Shown here: piece by piece, positions 35,429 to 47,734 of the stretch | Position numbering within the stretch: the stretch's first letter is position 1 | How the letters are laid out: the number at the start of each line of letters is the position of its first letter | Assembly (NCBI RefSeq): GCF_009905375.1 | Contig: NC_133657.1 | Coordinates: 61,988,863 to 62,052,862 of the forward strand | Length of the DNA: 64,000 bases | Reading direction: 5' to 3' | Source: Apium graveolens | Lineage: Eukaryota > Streptophyta > Magnoliopsida > Apiales > Apiaceae | Notes under the pieces: generated by a model | Seen by the model: only the letters and a program-made list of their open reading frames with translations | Told to the model about the DNA's origin: nothing | Databases searched by the model: none | Translations under genes and position numbers: made by a program

Positions 35429-36660
35429 ATGCGAACACGTTCTCAATCTCGTAAGGAAACACTAGACGAAGTGGAATAAAAGGTTGAAGAAGAAGTAATC
35501 ATTGCAATGGGAGAATCAGCAGCATCAACGAAAGCGTTCATAGATTATTCTCAACCAAAGATCAATGACATTCAATCTAGCATTGTCAGGCCAGCTATCA
35601 CAGCTAATACCTTTGAGATCAAGCCAGGCACGATTCAGATGGTACAGAATTCAGTCCAGTTTGGGGGTTCTCCAACGGAAGATCCCAATATGCACATTAG
35701 GGATTTCATCGAGATCTGCGACACCTTCAAGTTCAATAATGTTTCTAAAGATGCTGTGAAACTGAGACTTTTGCCATTCTCTCTGAGGGATAAAGCTAAG
35801 AGCTGATTGCACTCTCTACCACCAGGTTCTATTGCGACATGGGAGGATCTTGCTCATAAATTCCTTACTAAATTCTTCCCTATAGCAAAGACGGTTGCAA
35901 TCAGGAATGCTCTTACTCAATTTGCCCAACAATCAGGTGAATCTTTATGTGAAGCTTGTGAGCGCTATAAAGAGATGCTTAGAAAGTGTCCTAATTATGG
36001 AATGCATGAATGGATGGTGATCAATTGCTTCTATAATGATTTGGGAGCACAGTCAAGACCTATGCTCGATGCAGCATCAGGTGGAGCCTTATGGGCTAAA
36101 AGCTATGGGGAATATTATGAGCTAATTGAGATGATGATTGTGAATGAATATCAGAATCCAATTCAGAGGCTACCACAAGGCAAGGTAGTAGGAATTCTGG
36201 AAGTGGATACAGCTACGGCTATCGCTGTACAACTAAAGGCATTGACTATGAAGCTCGATTCTCTGACCAACTACGGTGTTCATCAGATACCTAGTGTTTG
36301 TGAGCTTTATGCAGGATCGTATGCGACAGAGCAATGTGCTATATCCAGTGAATCAGCTCAGTTTGTGAGCAACTTTCAGAGGTCGCAACAACTTGTTCCT
36401 GCTACTTATCATCCTAACAACCGCAAGCATCCTAACTTCAGCTGGAGCAATAATCAGGGTGGTATGCAACAGCCATAACAGCCATACCAGCAATTTGGAA
36501 ACAAGCAATTCAATCCTTCTAATTTTCAACAATATTATGCATCAAGGCAGCAATTTCAGCCATAGGGAATGCAACAACAATCTCACGGAGGTGCCGGTCA
36601 ATCTTCTAATGAAAAATCTGAATTGAAGGAGTTGGGGCTTATGTGCAAAAGCCAAGCGGT
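35429..36660 (+). pseudogene. gag of RLG-2 (broken)
   Basis: The ATG at 35429 (MRTRSQSRKETLDE) opens the frame. In-frame stops occur at 35477 (TAA), 35804 (TGA, where TGG tryptophan is expected), 36476 and about 36564. Between them is a clear Athila/Tat Gag: FGGSPTEDPNMHIRDFIEIC, RLLPFSLRDKAKS, LAHKFLTKFFP, ETFYDGL-like INCFYNDLG and the glutamine-rich tail. The reading frame is kept across the stops, so the damage is mainly point mutation. Confidence 0.88.
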
Positions 36661-37684
36661 TTCGATCAAGACTCTGGAGAATTAAATAGGGAAAATTGTT
36701 AACTCATTATTTAACCGACCACAAGGAACTTTTCCGAGGATACGGAAGCTAATCCAGGCAAGAGGGAAGTCAAAGAACAGCTTAAGGCAATCACCCTGAG
36801 GTTTGGAAAGGTCACGAGCCCACAAAATCATCAAGACAAAGATTCTGAATTTTTTCTCCAGAAGGGCAGCGCGCCCGCGCCCATAAGGAACGCGCCCGCG
36901 CCCATAAGGAGCGCTCCCGCGCCCTCTCAATTTCCCAAAAATGAAATTTTGGCTGATTCAGTTGTACGGAAGGGTGACGAAGCGGAACCGAAGAAGAATG
37001 CTGTTGAAAACACTACTCCTAAGGATAATGCAGGGGATAAACAAGTCTATATGCCTCCTCCATATCCTAAAAGGCTTCAGAAGCAGAAGTTCGACAAACA
37101 ATTTGCTAAGTTTCTCGAGGTTTTCAAGAAGTTGCACATTAATGGTATGCTAAGTTCATGAAGGGTATTCTATCTCGGAAGCTAAAACTTGAAGAGTTCA
37201 AAACCGTTTCTCTAACGGAAGAGTGCAGTGTTGTGCTGTAATAGAAACTACCTCCTAAACTTAAAGATACAGGAATCTTCACGATAACATACACCATTGG
37301 AAATCTATCTTTCAAAAAGTGTTTGTGTGACTTGGGAGCTAGCATCAATATGATGCCCTTGTCTGTCTTCAAGAAACTTGGTCTGCCTGATCCAAAACCG
37401 GTAAACATGTCCTTGCAACTGGCTAACCGTTCCATCACTTATCCCCGATGAGTAGTGAAGGATGTATTGGTTAAGGTGGACAAACTCATCTTCCCTTCTG
37501 ATTTTGTCATTCTGGACTTTGAAGAAGATAAGAAGATTCCCATTATCTTGGGGAGACCATTCTTAGCTATTGGCCGAACTCTGATCGATGTATAGAAGGG
37601 TGAGCTTACTATGAGGGTTCAGGGCCAGGACGTGACTTTCAATGTCTTCAATAAAATGAAATTCCCTGCTGACGAAGAGGAGTG
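36661..37684 (+). pseudogene. RLG-2 linker and aspartic protease (broken)
   Basis: The linker includes a GC-rich repeat at 36867-36926 encoding A-P-A-P-type repeats and a segment PPPYPKRLQKQKFDKQFAKF typical of Athila/Tat Gag-Pol. The protease active site CDLGASINMMPLSVF lies near 37328, followed by [20 protein letters not shown] near 37510. Stops interrupt between 37160 and 37260 and at 37448 and 37593. The D-L-G-A active site is the usual variant of this lineage. Confidence 0.88.
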
Positions 37685-39345
37685 ATTGAAAGTAGAGTTG
37701 GTCGACTCTGGAGTGACTTCAGAGCTTGATCAAATATTAAGGACTGATGCCTTAGAGAGAGCCTTAAAAGGGGAATCTGATAGTGAAGATGAAGAGGGGC
37801 AGAGCAGCTGCAGTATTTGAATGCTTCTTCATGGAAAAGGAGATTGGATTTACTATTCGAGTCTCTTGGATTAGCAGAGCTGAAGAATTCTCAGGATCTA
37901 TTGAGGAAGCTCCCACACTTGAGCTCAAACCACTGCCTTATCACTTCAGGTATGCTTTTTAGGTGATGCATCTACTTTGCATGTTATTATTGCATCTGAC
38001 CTTTCAGGTAGTGATGAAGTCAAGCTCTTGAGAAATCGGAGAGAGTTTAAATCAACAATTGGATGAACTATAGCAAATATCAAGGGAATAAACCCTTCTT
38101 ATTGCATGCATAAAATTCTGCTTGAGGAAGGAAGTAAGCCAACAATTGAACAGCAGAGAAGACTCAATCCTATCATGAAAGAGGTTGTGAAGAAGGAAAT
38201 TCTTAAATGGCTGGATGCATGGATCATCTATCCGATTTCTGATAGTTCATGGGTGAGGCCAGTGCAGTGTATGCCTAAGAAATGAGGCATTATAGTTGTT
38301 GCTAATGAAAAGAATGAGCTCATTTATACTCAGACATTCACAAGATGAAGAGTATGCATGGATTATCAGAAGCTGAATAAAGCCACCAGGAAGGATCACT
38401 TCTCTCTTCCATTTATTGATCAAATGCTTGACATGTTGGCTGGGCATGAGTATTATTGTCTTCTATATGGGTATTCAGGCTATAATCAGATTTGCATTGC
38501 CCCAGAAGATCAAGAGAAGACCAATTTTACTTGTCCTTTTGGCACTTTCGCTTTACGTCGAGTTTCTTTCGGACTTTGTGGTGTACCTGCCAATTTTCAG
38601 AGATACATGATGGCCATGTTCTATGACATGATTGGAACTAATGTGGAGGTATTCATGGATGAATTTTTTGTGTTCGGGACTTCTTATGATGAGTGCTTGC
38701 ATAATCTTGGTTTGGTGCTGAAAAGATGTGTTGAGACCAATCCGGTGCTCAACTGGGAAAAAAGTCACTTTACGGTGCAACAAGGTATCATTCTTGGGCA
38801 CAAGGTATCTATCAAAGGTCTTGAAGTGGATAAGGCCAATGTGGGGGTTATTGAAAATCTTCCTCTACCAATCTCAGTTAAAGGAATCCGCAGTTTTCTT
38901 GGTCATGCAGGTTTTTATCGGCGATTCATCAAAGATTTCTCAAAAATCTCTAAACCCTTGTGCAATCTATTGGAGAATGATGTTCCCTTCAAATTTGATG
39001 AAGAATGTTTGGTTGTGTTTAAGAGCTTGAAGAAGAGTTTGACTACAACACCTGTTATTATTGCACCTGATTGGAATAAACCATTCGAGATGATGTGTGA
39101 CGCTATTGATTTTGCAGTTGGAGCTATTCTTAGCCAGAGAAAGAAGAACATTTTTCATGTGGTTTACTATGCTAGTAAAACCTTTAATGGTGCCCAACTG
39201 AATTACACTGCTACAGAGAAGGAGATTTTGGCAATTGTCTACGGTTTCGAGAAATTTTGATCTTATTTGCTTGGGACAAAAGTGATGATTTATACTGATC
39301 ATGCTGCTATTCGATATATGGTCTCGAAGAAAGATTCAAAACCTT
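37685..39345 (+). pseudogene. RLG-2 reverse transcriptase and RNase H (broken, catalytic D to E)
   Basis: The N-terminal part (about 38085-38340) is frameshifted. 38358-39260 is one open frame of 300 codons with MDYQKLNKATRKDHFSLPF, CPFGTFALRRVSFGLC, the catalytic block VFMDEFFVFG, RSFLGHAGFYRRFIKDFSK and RNase H motifs MCDAIDFAVGAILSQ and ATEKEILAIVY. The catalytic pair is D-E instead of D-D, so this copy should be inactive even where the frame is open. RNase H continues after the stop at 39258 with TDHAAIRY. Confidence 0.9.
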
Positions 39346-40815
39346 GATTGATTCGATGGATTCTCTTGTTACAGGAATTCGAGCTGGAAATCAAAGACAT
39401 GGAAGGTATAAAATATCAGGTAACGGATCATCTCTCTCGTTTGGAAGATCACGGCAAAGCTTCACAAGATAAGATGTTAATTAATGAATCTTTTCCCGAT
39501 GAGCAACTCTTTGGGGTGCAAGAAGAAGAACCATGGTTTGCAGAATTTGTGAACTATCTTATGAGTAATGTTATTCCCCCAGAACTCTCTTATGCTCAAA
39601 GGAAGAAGTTTCTACATGAAGTGAAGTGGTATCGATGGGATGAGCCGTTCTTGTTCAGACAGGGATCAGATCAGATAACAAGGAGGTCCATTCCATATAG
39701 TGAGACGGAAGGTATTCTGCGAGATTTTCATGCCACTGTGTATGGTGGATATTATGGTGGAGAGAAGACAATTTCCCGTATTCTTCAAGCGGGATTTTTC
39801 TAGCCAACTTTGTTTAAAGATGCACATCAGTTCGTGTTAAGATGTGATCGCTACCAGTGAGTTGGAAATATGTCCAAGAGAGACGAGATGCCTCTTACTG
39901 TGCTTCTCGATGTTGAGATTTTCGAAGTTTGGGGAATTGACTTCATGGGGCCATTTGTCTCGTCATGCAACAATCAATATATTCTTTTGGTGGTGGATTA
40001 TGTGTCCAAATGGTTGAGGTTAAAACTTTTCCAACCAACCATGCTAAGGTGGTGATCATTTTTCTTCATAAGCAGATATTCACACATTTCGGTACTCCAA
40101 GGGTCATAATCAGTGATGAGGGATCGCATTTTTGTAATCACAAGTTCACTGTATTGATGGAAAGGTATCATGTGAATCATCGTGTTGCCACATCCTACCA
40201 TCCTCAAACTAATGGGCAAGCTGAAGTGTTGAATCGAGAGATCAATCGAATCTTAGAGAAGGTTGTGAGTCCATCAAGGAAAGATTGGTCTTTGAAGCTC
40301 GATGAAACTATTTGGGCCTACAGAACAACATTCAAGACTCCTCTAGAAATGTCTCATTTCCAGTGGTGTACGGTAATGTGTGTCATTTGCCTGCGGAGCC
40401 AGAACATAAAGTATATTGGGCTTTGAAGAAGTTGAATCTTGACATGGTAGCTGCTGGAGAGAAGGGAATGCTTCAACTTAATGAACTCGATGAATTTCGA
40501 CTATAGGCTTATGAAAATAACAAGTTATACAAGGAGAAGGTCAAGAGATGGCATGATAGGAGGTTAGTGCACAAGTTATTTGTGCCTGGTCAACAGGTTC
40601 TATTGTTCAACTCTCATCTCTGACTTTTTTCAGGAAAGCTTAAGTCGAGGTGGTCAGGTCCATTCATCGTCAAAACTGTGTTTCCACATGGAGCTGTGGA
40701 AATTTTTGATAAGCATCCAGACCAAGCGTTCAAAGTAAATGGTCAAAGGTTGAAGCAGTATTATGGGGATACGGCGAACCGTGAGGTGGTGAGCTCCATT
40801 CTTTTTACAACTTAA
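39346..40815 (+). pseudogene. RLG-2 integrase and C-terminal domain (broken)
   Basis: 39348-39803 holds the end of RNase H (EFELEIKDMEGIKYQVTDHL) and the start of integrase (GGYYGGEKTISRILQAGFF). Then come the DDE parts: GIDFMGPF (first Asp) at about 39940, VIISDEGSHF at about 40110 and YHPQTNGQAEVLNREI at about 40200. The C-terminal block ([30 protein letters not shown]) follows to about 40815 with one stop at 40504. Frame changes near 39800, 40020 and 40350 break the protein. Confidence 0.88.
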
Positions 40816-40943
40816 TTTTAAAGTTTCACGTCAAGCTAGAGATATAAAATCAAGCACTTCGTGGGAGGCAACCCATGCTTCATTGTATAGTAGTTTAGAA
40901 AAAGAAAAAAAAACAAAAAAAATGAAATTTTTATAAGGCGGGC

Positions 40944-41671
40944 ATGAATGAGCCGCTTACTTTTCCTTCTTCGTGTATGAACAGGTATGCTAGGGCTTGG
41001 AACCTATTTGTGTGTGCTAATATCATGCAATCTTCACATTCACACGAGGTTACTGTGGATCGGGCTATTCTGCTGTGGGGGATTTTGAAGGAAGAATATG
41101 TTTATCTCAGTTATGTGATTCATCAGAGTATGCTGCATTTTCTGCGAGGAGGGACCACATGGGCGATTCTTCATGCCTCCATTGTTACGAGGTTGTGCAC
41201 TGCGGTGGGTGTTAGGTGGCCCGAGTATGAGCAGTTACAGATGCTGAGTGCTCCTATAGATAGCTCGATGATTTAGCAGATGAAGGAGTGGTATGGCGGT
41301 AAAGCCGATGAGAAGGGCTTGGGTTATACATATGATCATCTACCGGGTGGCCAGCCAGCTGATCAGACTTATGTAAGGGGTTCTTCTCAGGCATCTCAGG
41401 CAGCTACTAGATCCTCTCGTGGAGCCAATAGGTCTTCTCATGCTAGACAGGGGTTAGTTCTGGACTTGGAGATACGCAGTACAGGCGATTGACTAGGCGC
41501 ATGGATGTGATGCACGACATTCACAGTCATTTTGCTGCGGATTTGTCACATGCTTTGGATACTGCTTTCCGGACCACTGCTGTCGAGGTGGATTGGCCTA
41601 TATTTGGAGCTGATTCTCTGTACCCGCCACTTGATACTCCACCCGATGAGGGTGATCCTACTGACGACTAG
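40944..41671 (+). pseudogene. Extra ORF downstream of pol in RLG-2 (plant-transposon-protein type)
   Basis: The frame at 40944-41276, starting MNEPLTFPSSCMN, contains ARAWNLFVCANIMQSSHSHEV and RAILLWGILKEEYV. These resemble the uncharacterised plant transposon protein domain often found 3' of pol in Athila/Tat elements. A stop at 41274 separates it from a serine-rich continuation (41280-41492), then a frame change to 41671. The spacer before it contains the lineage's typical GTGGGAGGCAACCCATGC sequence (40861-40878). The function of this ORF in any element is unknown to me. An envelope-like role has been proposed for Athila but is not supported by anything seen here. Confidence 0.65.
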
Positions 41672-42920
41672 GTATGCCTTGTATCCTTATTATTGCCTTC
41701 AATGGGGAAATTGAAAATTTTAAGTTTGGGGGTGATAATGTAAGCATTATTAGTGTGTTTTGTGTTCATATAGATTCATATTGCATGTTTAGTGTAGTTT
41801 ATTCATATTTGTGCATGATTGTTCATATAGTTGTTTGCATTTTTGTTTTGCATATTTGTTTGTGTTTGTATATGAGTCCATTTAGTTGCATTTGAATGCA
41901 TATAGCATGATCCCTTAGGTTGAGTTGTTTTTTATTGGTAGGTTGGTGTTGATTTGAGTGTAGTGATGTCGAATAGAGGGATGCTTAAGTCCTATGAATT
42001 GATTTGTATGCCCAGAAACAAAGTTTTTTTCACAAGTCTTATAGGTTGCTTTTGAACTAGATCATGATCATACTTGTTTATTTGTTGGAATTGAATCACT
42101 TGGTTATATTTAGAATTTTTGATATTCTCGTAATGACTTAGGAAAACTGATTTTTAAACTAGGGGAAATAATGGTTTTCATTGCTTGTTGTGAATAAAGC
42201 TAGGCGTCAAATGGCTAGTAGCTGGCTCATATTTTTATGAGTAGTATAGGGTTGAATGAGATGGAGCGAAACACACTCATTCAGAAATCATTGAAAAAGA
42301 AAAAAAAGTAGGCAAAAAAAGAAGAGAAAGAAAAAAGAAAAGAAAAGAAAAAAATTGTGCTAGTATGTGTTTATGCATAATTGACCAAGGGTGAGCTCTT
42401 TAATACTCGAGCAATTAAGTTGTAGGGGACTTTGTGCCTAGTGACCTAAGGCTTGTATAGTCTGAGATCCACTAACCTAACGCTCACTACACAGGTATTG
42501 TATAAGTCTTTTGGGACCTCATTCATTGCACGGTTAAATAAGCATTTGTGTTTATTTATTCATTATAATAGCATGAATCCTTGTATAACTCTAGTAAAAA
42601 TTGAGGTGTTGTTAGTCATTATGTGTTTAACATTTATTCTATTTATAAACTTGTGATTGTTTTGGCGAAAATAGGATATAATTATTGATCTAGTGTTGAG
42701 AGTATATCTGATAAGCATTTCACACATGCACATTTCTGACTTGTAAGTTGGTTTATGGGATTTAGTTGAACTCTGTTTCAAGTAACTGCATTCTTAGCGA
42801 CATTTGCTTGTTGATTGGTTATGGTTATTCCGAGGAAATCGTTATATTGTCATTTAGTTGTGTTTTTAGTGTTGAGTCTGTTTATGCTTGAGCACAAGTA
42901 TCGATTTAAGTTTAGGGGTG
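41672..42920 (+). other. RLG-2 3' spacer and polypurine tract
   Basis: Non-coding. A 60-bp purine-only run of AAAGAAAAG type lies near 42293-42355. The short tract TTTAGGGGTG at 42911-42920 directly precedes the 3' LTR. Confidence 0.7.
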
Positions 42921-44198
42921 TGATAAGTGGAATTTATATCCACTTGGAACGCTTCATATCGGCTTGAGTTGGTGTTTTGGACACAAGTATTCAGTATTTT
43001 TATGTGTTTTGTGTTGAGTCGTTACTAGTCAGGAGGTGGAGAGGAGCTTCATAATGATTTTATGCTAATAAGAGATCTAGGAATAAAGTTGCGGAAGTTT
43101 GCGAGAAGATCAGAGCGCAAAACAAGAAAATGCAGAAAGTCCGAGAGAGCAGGTGCGCTCGCGCCTAAAGGAGCGTGCCCGCACCCATGTTTCCAGAGAA
43201 GGAGCGCGCCCGCACTAGGTAGAGCGCGCACACGCCTGACACTTGTTGCGCAACCCTGATTTGAGTCTGATTGGATGATTTGAAGAGTCCAGGTGATCCA
43301 GGGGATTATATATAATGAAAAGAAAATGTTTTTAATAACAAGGGAGCCATGGAGAATATTAAGAAGACCTAGAGCACACGAGACGACTAAGGAGAAGAAG
43401 AATTAGTTCATTCTTTTGTATTCTTCAATTTAGGCTATACTTTTGGATGCTTGTTTTGTTCTTGTTCTAAACCCTAGTACTTTATATATTCTTGCGTAGT
43501 ATTCTAAACTTATTAGTATCATGTTTTCATTGGAACCCATGGTGACGATGTGTTCGATTATAACATCTAAGATTGTTTGTTAATCTCTATTGGAGCGATA
43601 GTGAATATAGAGGTTTAGAACTTGCCATGCTAGCATAGGTTTATGTATGAATTGACATGCATAATTCGTAGTGTAATTTTAACCATCTTACACACCATAT
43701 GTAATCATAATAGATAACTTGTTCTTAAATCGTTATGTTTTCAAATTCTGTAGACATATAGGGTCTAAGCATAATTGGTGTCTATTTGGCTTATATCTTG
43801 ATTATGGATGCTCAGTAGTAGGGTATACGTATATCGAAAGATAGGGTATGCTAATTTCGTGTTATCTGATTAGTTATCATCACCATCGCATACTATTGAT
43901 AAAGACATAAACTTTGAATGAAATATTTAATGAAGTTAGAATCCCATGTTTTATTCTTATATAAGTAAATCAGTTTTAATCTCTTAGTCAATGCATGCTA
44001 GTATAATCTCTTAAGTAGTTAATCAACTCAAATTTGTTACTTGTCTTAGCTGTGAACGATAATCATACATTATTGCATAAGTTCATAATTTGAACTTAAC
44101 CTAAACCAGTCTCTGTGGGAACAAACTTGACTTAAATCTTATACTACTTGTGATCGCGTACGCTTGCGTGTATTTTCACGTGTATTTTATTGCGAACA
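42921..44198 (+). repeat. 3' LTR of RLG-2 (1278 bp)
   Basis: Same termini as the 5' LTR. It lacks about 140 bp around 43565. Its GC-rich cluster (43150-43240) has lost several CG dinucleotides to TG or CA relative to the 5' copy. Confidence 0.92.
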
Positions 44199-45178
44199 CT
44201 CAGCTCGATAAATATGGATAATTTCTGTTCACAAACACTGATATACAATTATTGTCCATTCGATTACAATTTTATTTTGATTCCTGACTTCCCTTGATAT
44301 GATGAATACTCTATTCATATTCCAATAGATTACACCTTATATATATCCTGATATATTACGATATTGGGATACATCAAAGTATACCTATTGTTCCGGATGC
44401 TCATCTGTGGACTGGATGGTGACAATAAGAACCAGGTATAAATTGGATCCTCTGGGCCGCAAATTAACCGGATCCTTGTATTGGGCCGTAGAGTCTGGGT
44501 ACCCGAATTGATCTATACAGGTAGGTATAGATCTACATTATATCCTGACTGATTAACATGATATGGGTGCGAATGTTGATCTTGTGTCCAGTCTAGTTAA
44601 TTGATAATCGCCAATAGTGGCCTTCATTATTCTTTGCGGAAATATATAGTTACATATACAATCAGATTTCTGGTTCATTTATCTTTTTGATAACACTGTA
44701 TATATATATATTGTGGACTTGTTGAGCAATTATGGCTCACCCCTCTTGTTGTTATTTACTTTGTTTTTTAGTTAAGGTAGATGATGAAACTCATTCGAAC
44801 CCGAGTGGTAAAGAAACGAGTCAAGCAGCGGGATCCTCTAGCACCAAAGGTGTTAATCCCGATAAAAGAAGAGAGCTTTGAGCTTGTAGAGCAGGTGTAG
44901 TATAGATAGATGTAGTGTGTGTTTGAATAAGTGGAATTAGTTTAAAACTTGTGTAGATAGTTGGCTTGTAATAAAGAGAGTTGTATGAGATTTTAAATTT
45001 GGATTTGTAATAAATATAGTAAGTTGTTCTTGTTTTTATACCTCAACCTTATGGATCCTGGATAGAATATTAAGGGGTTGGATATATATTTGTAATAATA
45101 ATTAAACAGGTTTATATTTTATGTTAGTGATTAACAAGTAACACCCAGATCTAAATCCCGGATTTAGAGGGCGTTACA

Positions 45179-45822
45179 CACTTTCTTCACCAGGTTCAGG
45201 ATCTTCACACAATAACTTGACAGTGCTTTCAGGAAATACGCTCTTTAATTCATATCCATTATCCCATACCTGACCAAACTATGATTTATGAGTGCCATTG
45301 ATCTTTAGGAGTGCTCTAGTCTTAGCCCTTTAAATAACATGCTTTGATACTTGACATTTCAAGTCATTGAAGATTTTTTTATGAAATGTTTTAACTGGCC
45401 ATTCAGGGTTCATCCTAATTTCCTTCTCATAATGCTCTGCAAGCCAGACTGAATTGATTTATTTCTGTTCAAATGTAGGCAGGCATCTGTGTTTTTTGAC
45501 CAATGTCCTTATCTGATAAGTTGGAGTCTTATTAAAGGGAGAAGCATAGACAGTCCATTTACAATATTTTTTGCACATATATTTGATCTTCCTTCCATAG
45601 TTTTTAACAAGCTCAACAAGTCTTCTATCCATGATTGCACGATTCCTTACAGCTTTCCTAAAAATCTGGGAACTTTTGAACAACATACTAAGCTCAAAGA
45701 CAGGTATTTCCATATCCACCTCTTCATTGAATTATGGAAATTGTGGCTCATCTTCATGATCTTCAAATATCAGATCATCATCACTCTCATCCTTGTTTGA
45801 GGCATCTGAGTGCCAAGACTCA
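45179..45822 (-). pseudogene. MULE-1 transposase, N-terminal DNA-binding region
   Basis: On the minus strand from 45822 downward comes an acidic stretch (DASNKDESDDDLIFEDHEDE), one stop, then the MuDR-type N-terminal domain. It has MEIPVFELSMLFKSSQIFRKAV, RKIKYMCKKYCKWTVYAS and TYQIRTLVKKHRC, the conserved C-x-x-x-C and H-x-C pattern of MULE zinc-binding N-termini. It goes on through WPVKTFHKKI to EDPEPGEES, which joins the catalytic core on the far side of RLG-1 (14473). Stops at about 45457 and 45270 break it. Confidence 0.87.
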
Positions 45823-46444
45823 TGTTAGATATATTTGATAATGTCATGTGTAATATGATTTGTGTTTAGTTTTCAGATCTTACCTAACAGGACAAATCAG
45901 TACTTAACTGGAAATCAGCACTTATAGTGAAGACATAACTTAAGATATCAGAACTTAAGTTATCAGAACTTAAGTGGTCAGAAGATATTTATCAGGAGAT
46001 AATATCAGGACTTAAGATGACTTTCAGATAAGGCAGGCGGCTGATTGAAAGGAAAGAAGATCGAGACTAAGACAGAAATAAATATGCATGAAGAAGGAAT
46101 TCTATGAAGAATAGAATAATTGAAAGAAAAGATAACTGGTTGATATATTTTAGGAAGCAGAATTATATTCCATATCAATTAGAAGATTATCTTGTAACTG
46201 TGTAGTATATAAACACAGGCATAGAGTTTACACTATAAGTGTTACGATTATCGAAGTTATTATTCTTAGTAACTCTAGCAGCTCTCGTGATAATTTGTTC
46301 ATCACTGAGAGAGGACAATTCCATATTGTAACAGAGTTTATTGTGTTGAACAAAATCTGTTTTCTGTTACTTGAGTTCTTATATTCGATTTGATTGTGCT
46401 ATACACTGTATTCATCCCCCTTCTACAGTGTGTGTGACCTAACA
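45823..46444 (+). repeat. 5' LTR of RLC-2
   Basis: Starts TGTTAGATATATTTG and ends GACCTAACA. GTATATAAACACAGG at about 46205 is a likely TATA box. Confidence 0.94.
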
Positions 46445-46499
46445 AGTGGTATCCGAGCAATCTGTTAACACACAAGCAGTTTAAGATCCAAAAACAATC

Positions 46500-47734
46500 A
46501 TGTCTGAAGAAGAAACTCCAACCAAGCCCACCAAAACTGAAGAACCTCCAAAAACCATAACCCATTGTCGATATGAGACTATAAGAGTTCCCATGTTGAA
46601 ACCTTCTAAGTATTCCATATGGAAAGTGAAGATGGCTATGTTTCTGGAAGCTACAGATCCAGAATATCTCGACATGATTTATGAAGGACCACATATGCCA
46701 ACCAAACTCTCTGTGGAAGTTGCAGGTCAGCCAGCAAAGTCTGTACCAAAGGAGAAAAGTGATTACACTGCTGAAGATATCTCATCAATTGCAAAGGATG
46801 CAAAGGTAAGACACTTGCTGCATAGTGCCATTGATAATGTTATGTCAAACAGGGTAATTCAATGCAAGACTGCAAATGAGATATGGAATGCTTTGGAAAC
46901 AAGGTATCAGGGAACTGATGCAATCAAGAAGAACATGAAGATGATACTCACTCAAGAGTATGGGCACTTTGACTCAAAGCTTGATGAGTCATTAACTGAT
47001 TTATATGACAGATTTGTCAAACTCTTGAATGATTTGTCACTAGTTGACAAAGAGTATGATATTGAAGATTCAAATCTTAAATTCCTGTTAGCACTTCCTG
47101 AAAGATGGGATTTGAAGGCCACAATAATAAGAGACAACTATAATCTTGACGAAACAACTCTTGATGAAATTTATGGGATGCTCAAGACTCATAAACTTGA
47201 GATGGAACAAAGAAACAAGAGGAATGGAAGAAAGTCAAGGACAGTTGCTTTTGTGGCTGAGTAGGAAATTCCTAAAGAAGCTGCCTCAAAGAAAGGCAAG
47301 GGCAAGGCTCTCATCACAAAGTCTGATACTGAGTCATCAAGTTCTGATAGTGATAATGACTCATGAACTGAAAGTATATCTGAGATAGACCCTGATGAAG
47401 AGATGATGAAGTTGTGTGCGCTTATGGTGAAAGGAATCACAAAGATTGCATACAGGAAATTCAGAAGAGGAAATAAGTTTTCCAGGAAGGTGCAAGCTCT
47501 GAAAAGAAAGGTTTCAGAAAATCTGAAGGCAAAGGAGGAAAGTCTGACAGAGGAGATTACTCAAATGTTAAATGCTACAACTGTGGTGAGAAAGGCCACA
47601 TATCTCCAGATTGCAGAAAAGGGAAAAGTGACAAAGGCAAGGCTCTTGTCACAAAGAAGAAAAGCTGGTCAGATGCTTCAGATTCTGAGGATGAGGAAAA
47701 CTATGCCTTGATGGCAAATGCTGATAGCAGTTCT
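46500..47734 (+). pseudogene. gag of RLC-2, first part (broken)
   Basis: The start at 46500 gives a 254-codon copia Gag (SIWKVKMAMFLEA, DAKVRHLLHSAIDNVMSNRV, IWNALETRYQG, LLALPERWDLKATII) ending at a TAG at 47262-47264. Coding character continues with a serine/aspartate-rich linker, a second stop, and in a shifted frame a zinc knuckle C-YN-C-GEKG-H-ISPD-C near 47575-47616. The frame runs on to DSEDEENYALMANADSSS where the solo LTR cuts it at 47735. Confidence 0.9.

Larger units (their letters stand above)
33864..44198 (+). mobile_element. RLG-2: Athila/Tat-type Ty3/gypsy retrotransposon (10.3 kb)
   Basis: LTRs at 33864-35286 and 42921-44198 begin TGATAAGTGGAATTTATATCC and end GCGAACA. The target duplication CTCAG is perfect (33859-33863 and 44199-44203). 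The primer-binding site TGGCGCCGCTGCCGGGGA is the tRNA-Asp type used by Athila/Tat elements. The purine tract TTTAGGGGTG precedes the 3' LTR. The interior has gag, protease, reverse transcriptase/RNase H, integrase and an extra downstream ORF. All are degenerate. Confidence 0.93.
14474..45178 (+). mobile_element. RLG-1: chromodomain Ty3/gypsy retrotransposon (Tekay/Del-like) with two nested guests
   Basis: Two LTRs of about 3.2 kb (14474-17704 and 31633-45178, the latter interrupted) flank gag, protease, reverse transcriptase, RNase H, integrase and a chromodomain-like tail. The primer-binding site TTTGGCATCAGAGCT follows the 5' LTR, and a polypurine tract AGGGGGGAGGA precedes the 3' LTR. The flanks CACTC (14469-14473) and CACTT (45179-45183) are a target duplication with one change. 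RLC-1 is inserted in the protease region and RLG-2 in the 3' LTR. Very long LTRs with a chromodomain suggest the Tekay/Del lineage. Every coding part is broken, and the LTRs clearly differ, so it is an old copy. Confidence 0.9.
31633..45178 (+). repeat. 3' LTR of RLG-1, interrupted by RLG-2
   Basis: The first part, 31633-33863, ends at CTCAG. The second part, 44199-45178, starts at the duplicated CTCAG. Without RLG-2 and one CTCAG, the LTR is about 3.2 kb, as in the 5' copy. It starts TATAACGACTGAG (TG changed to TA) and ends GGCGTTACA. Confidence 0.92.
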
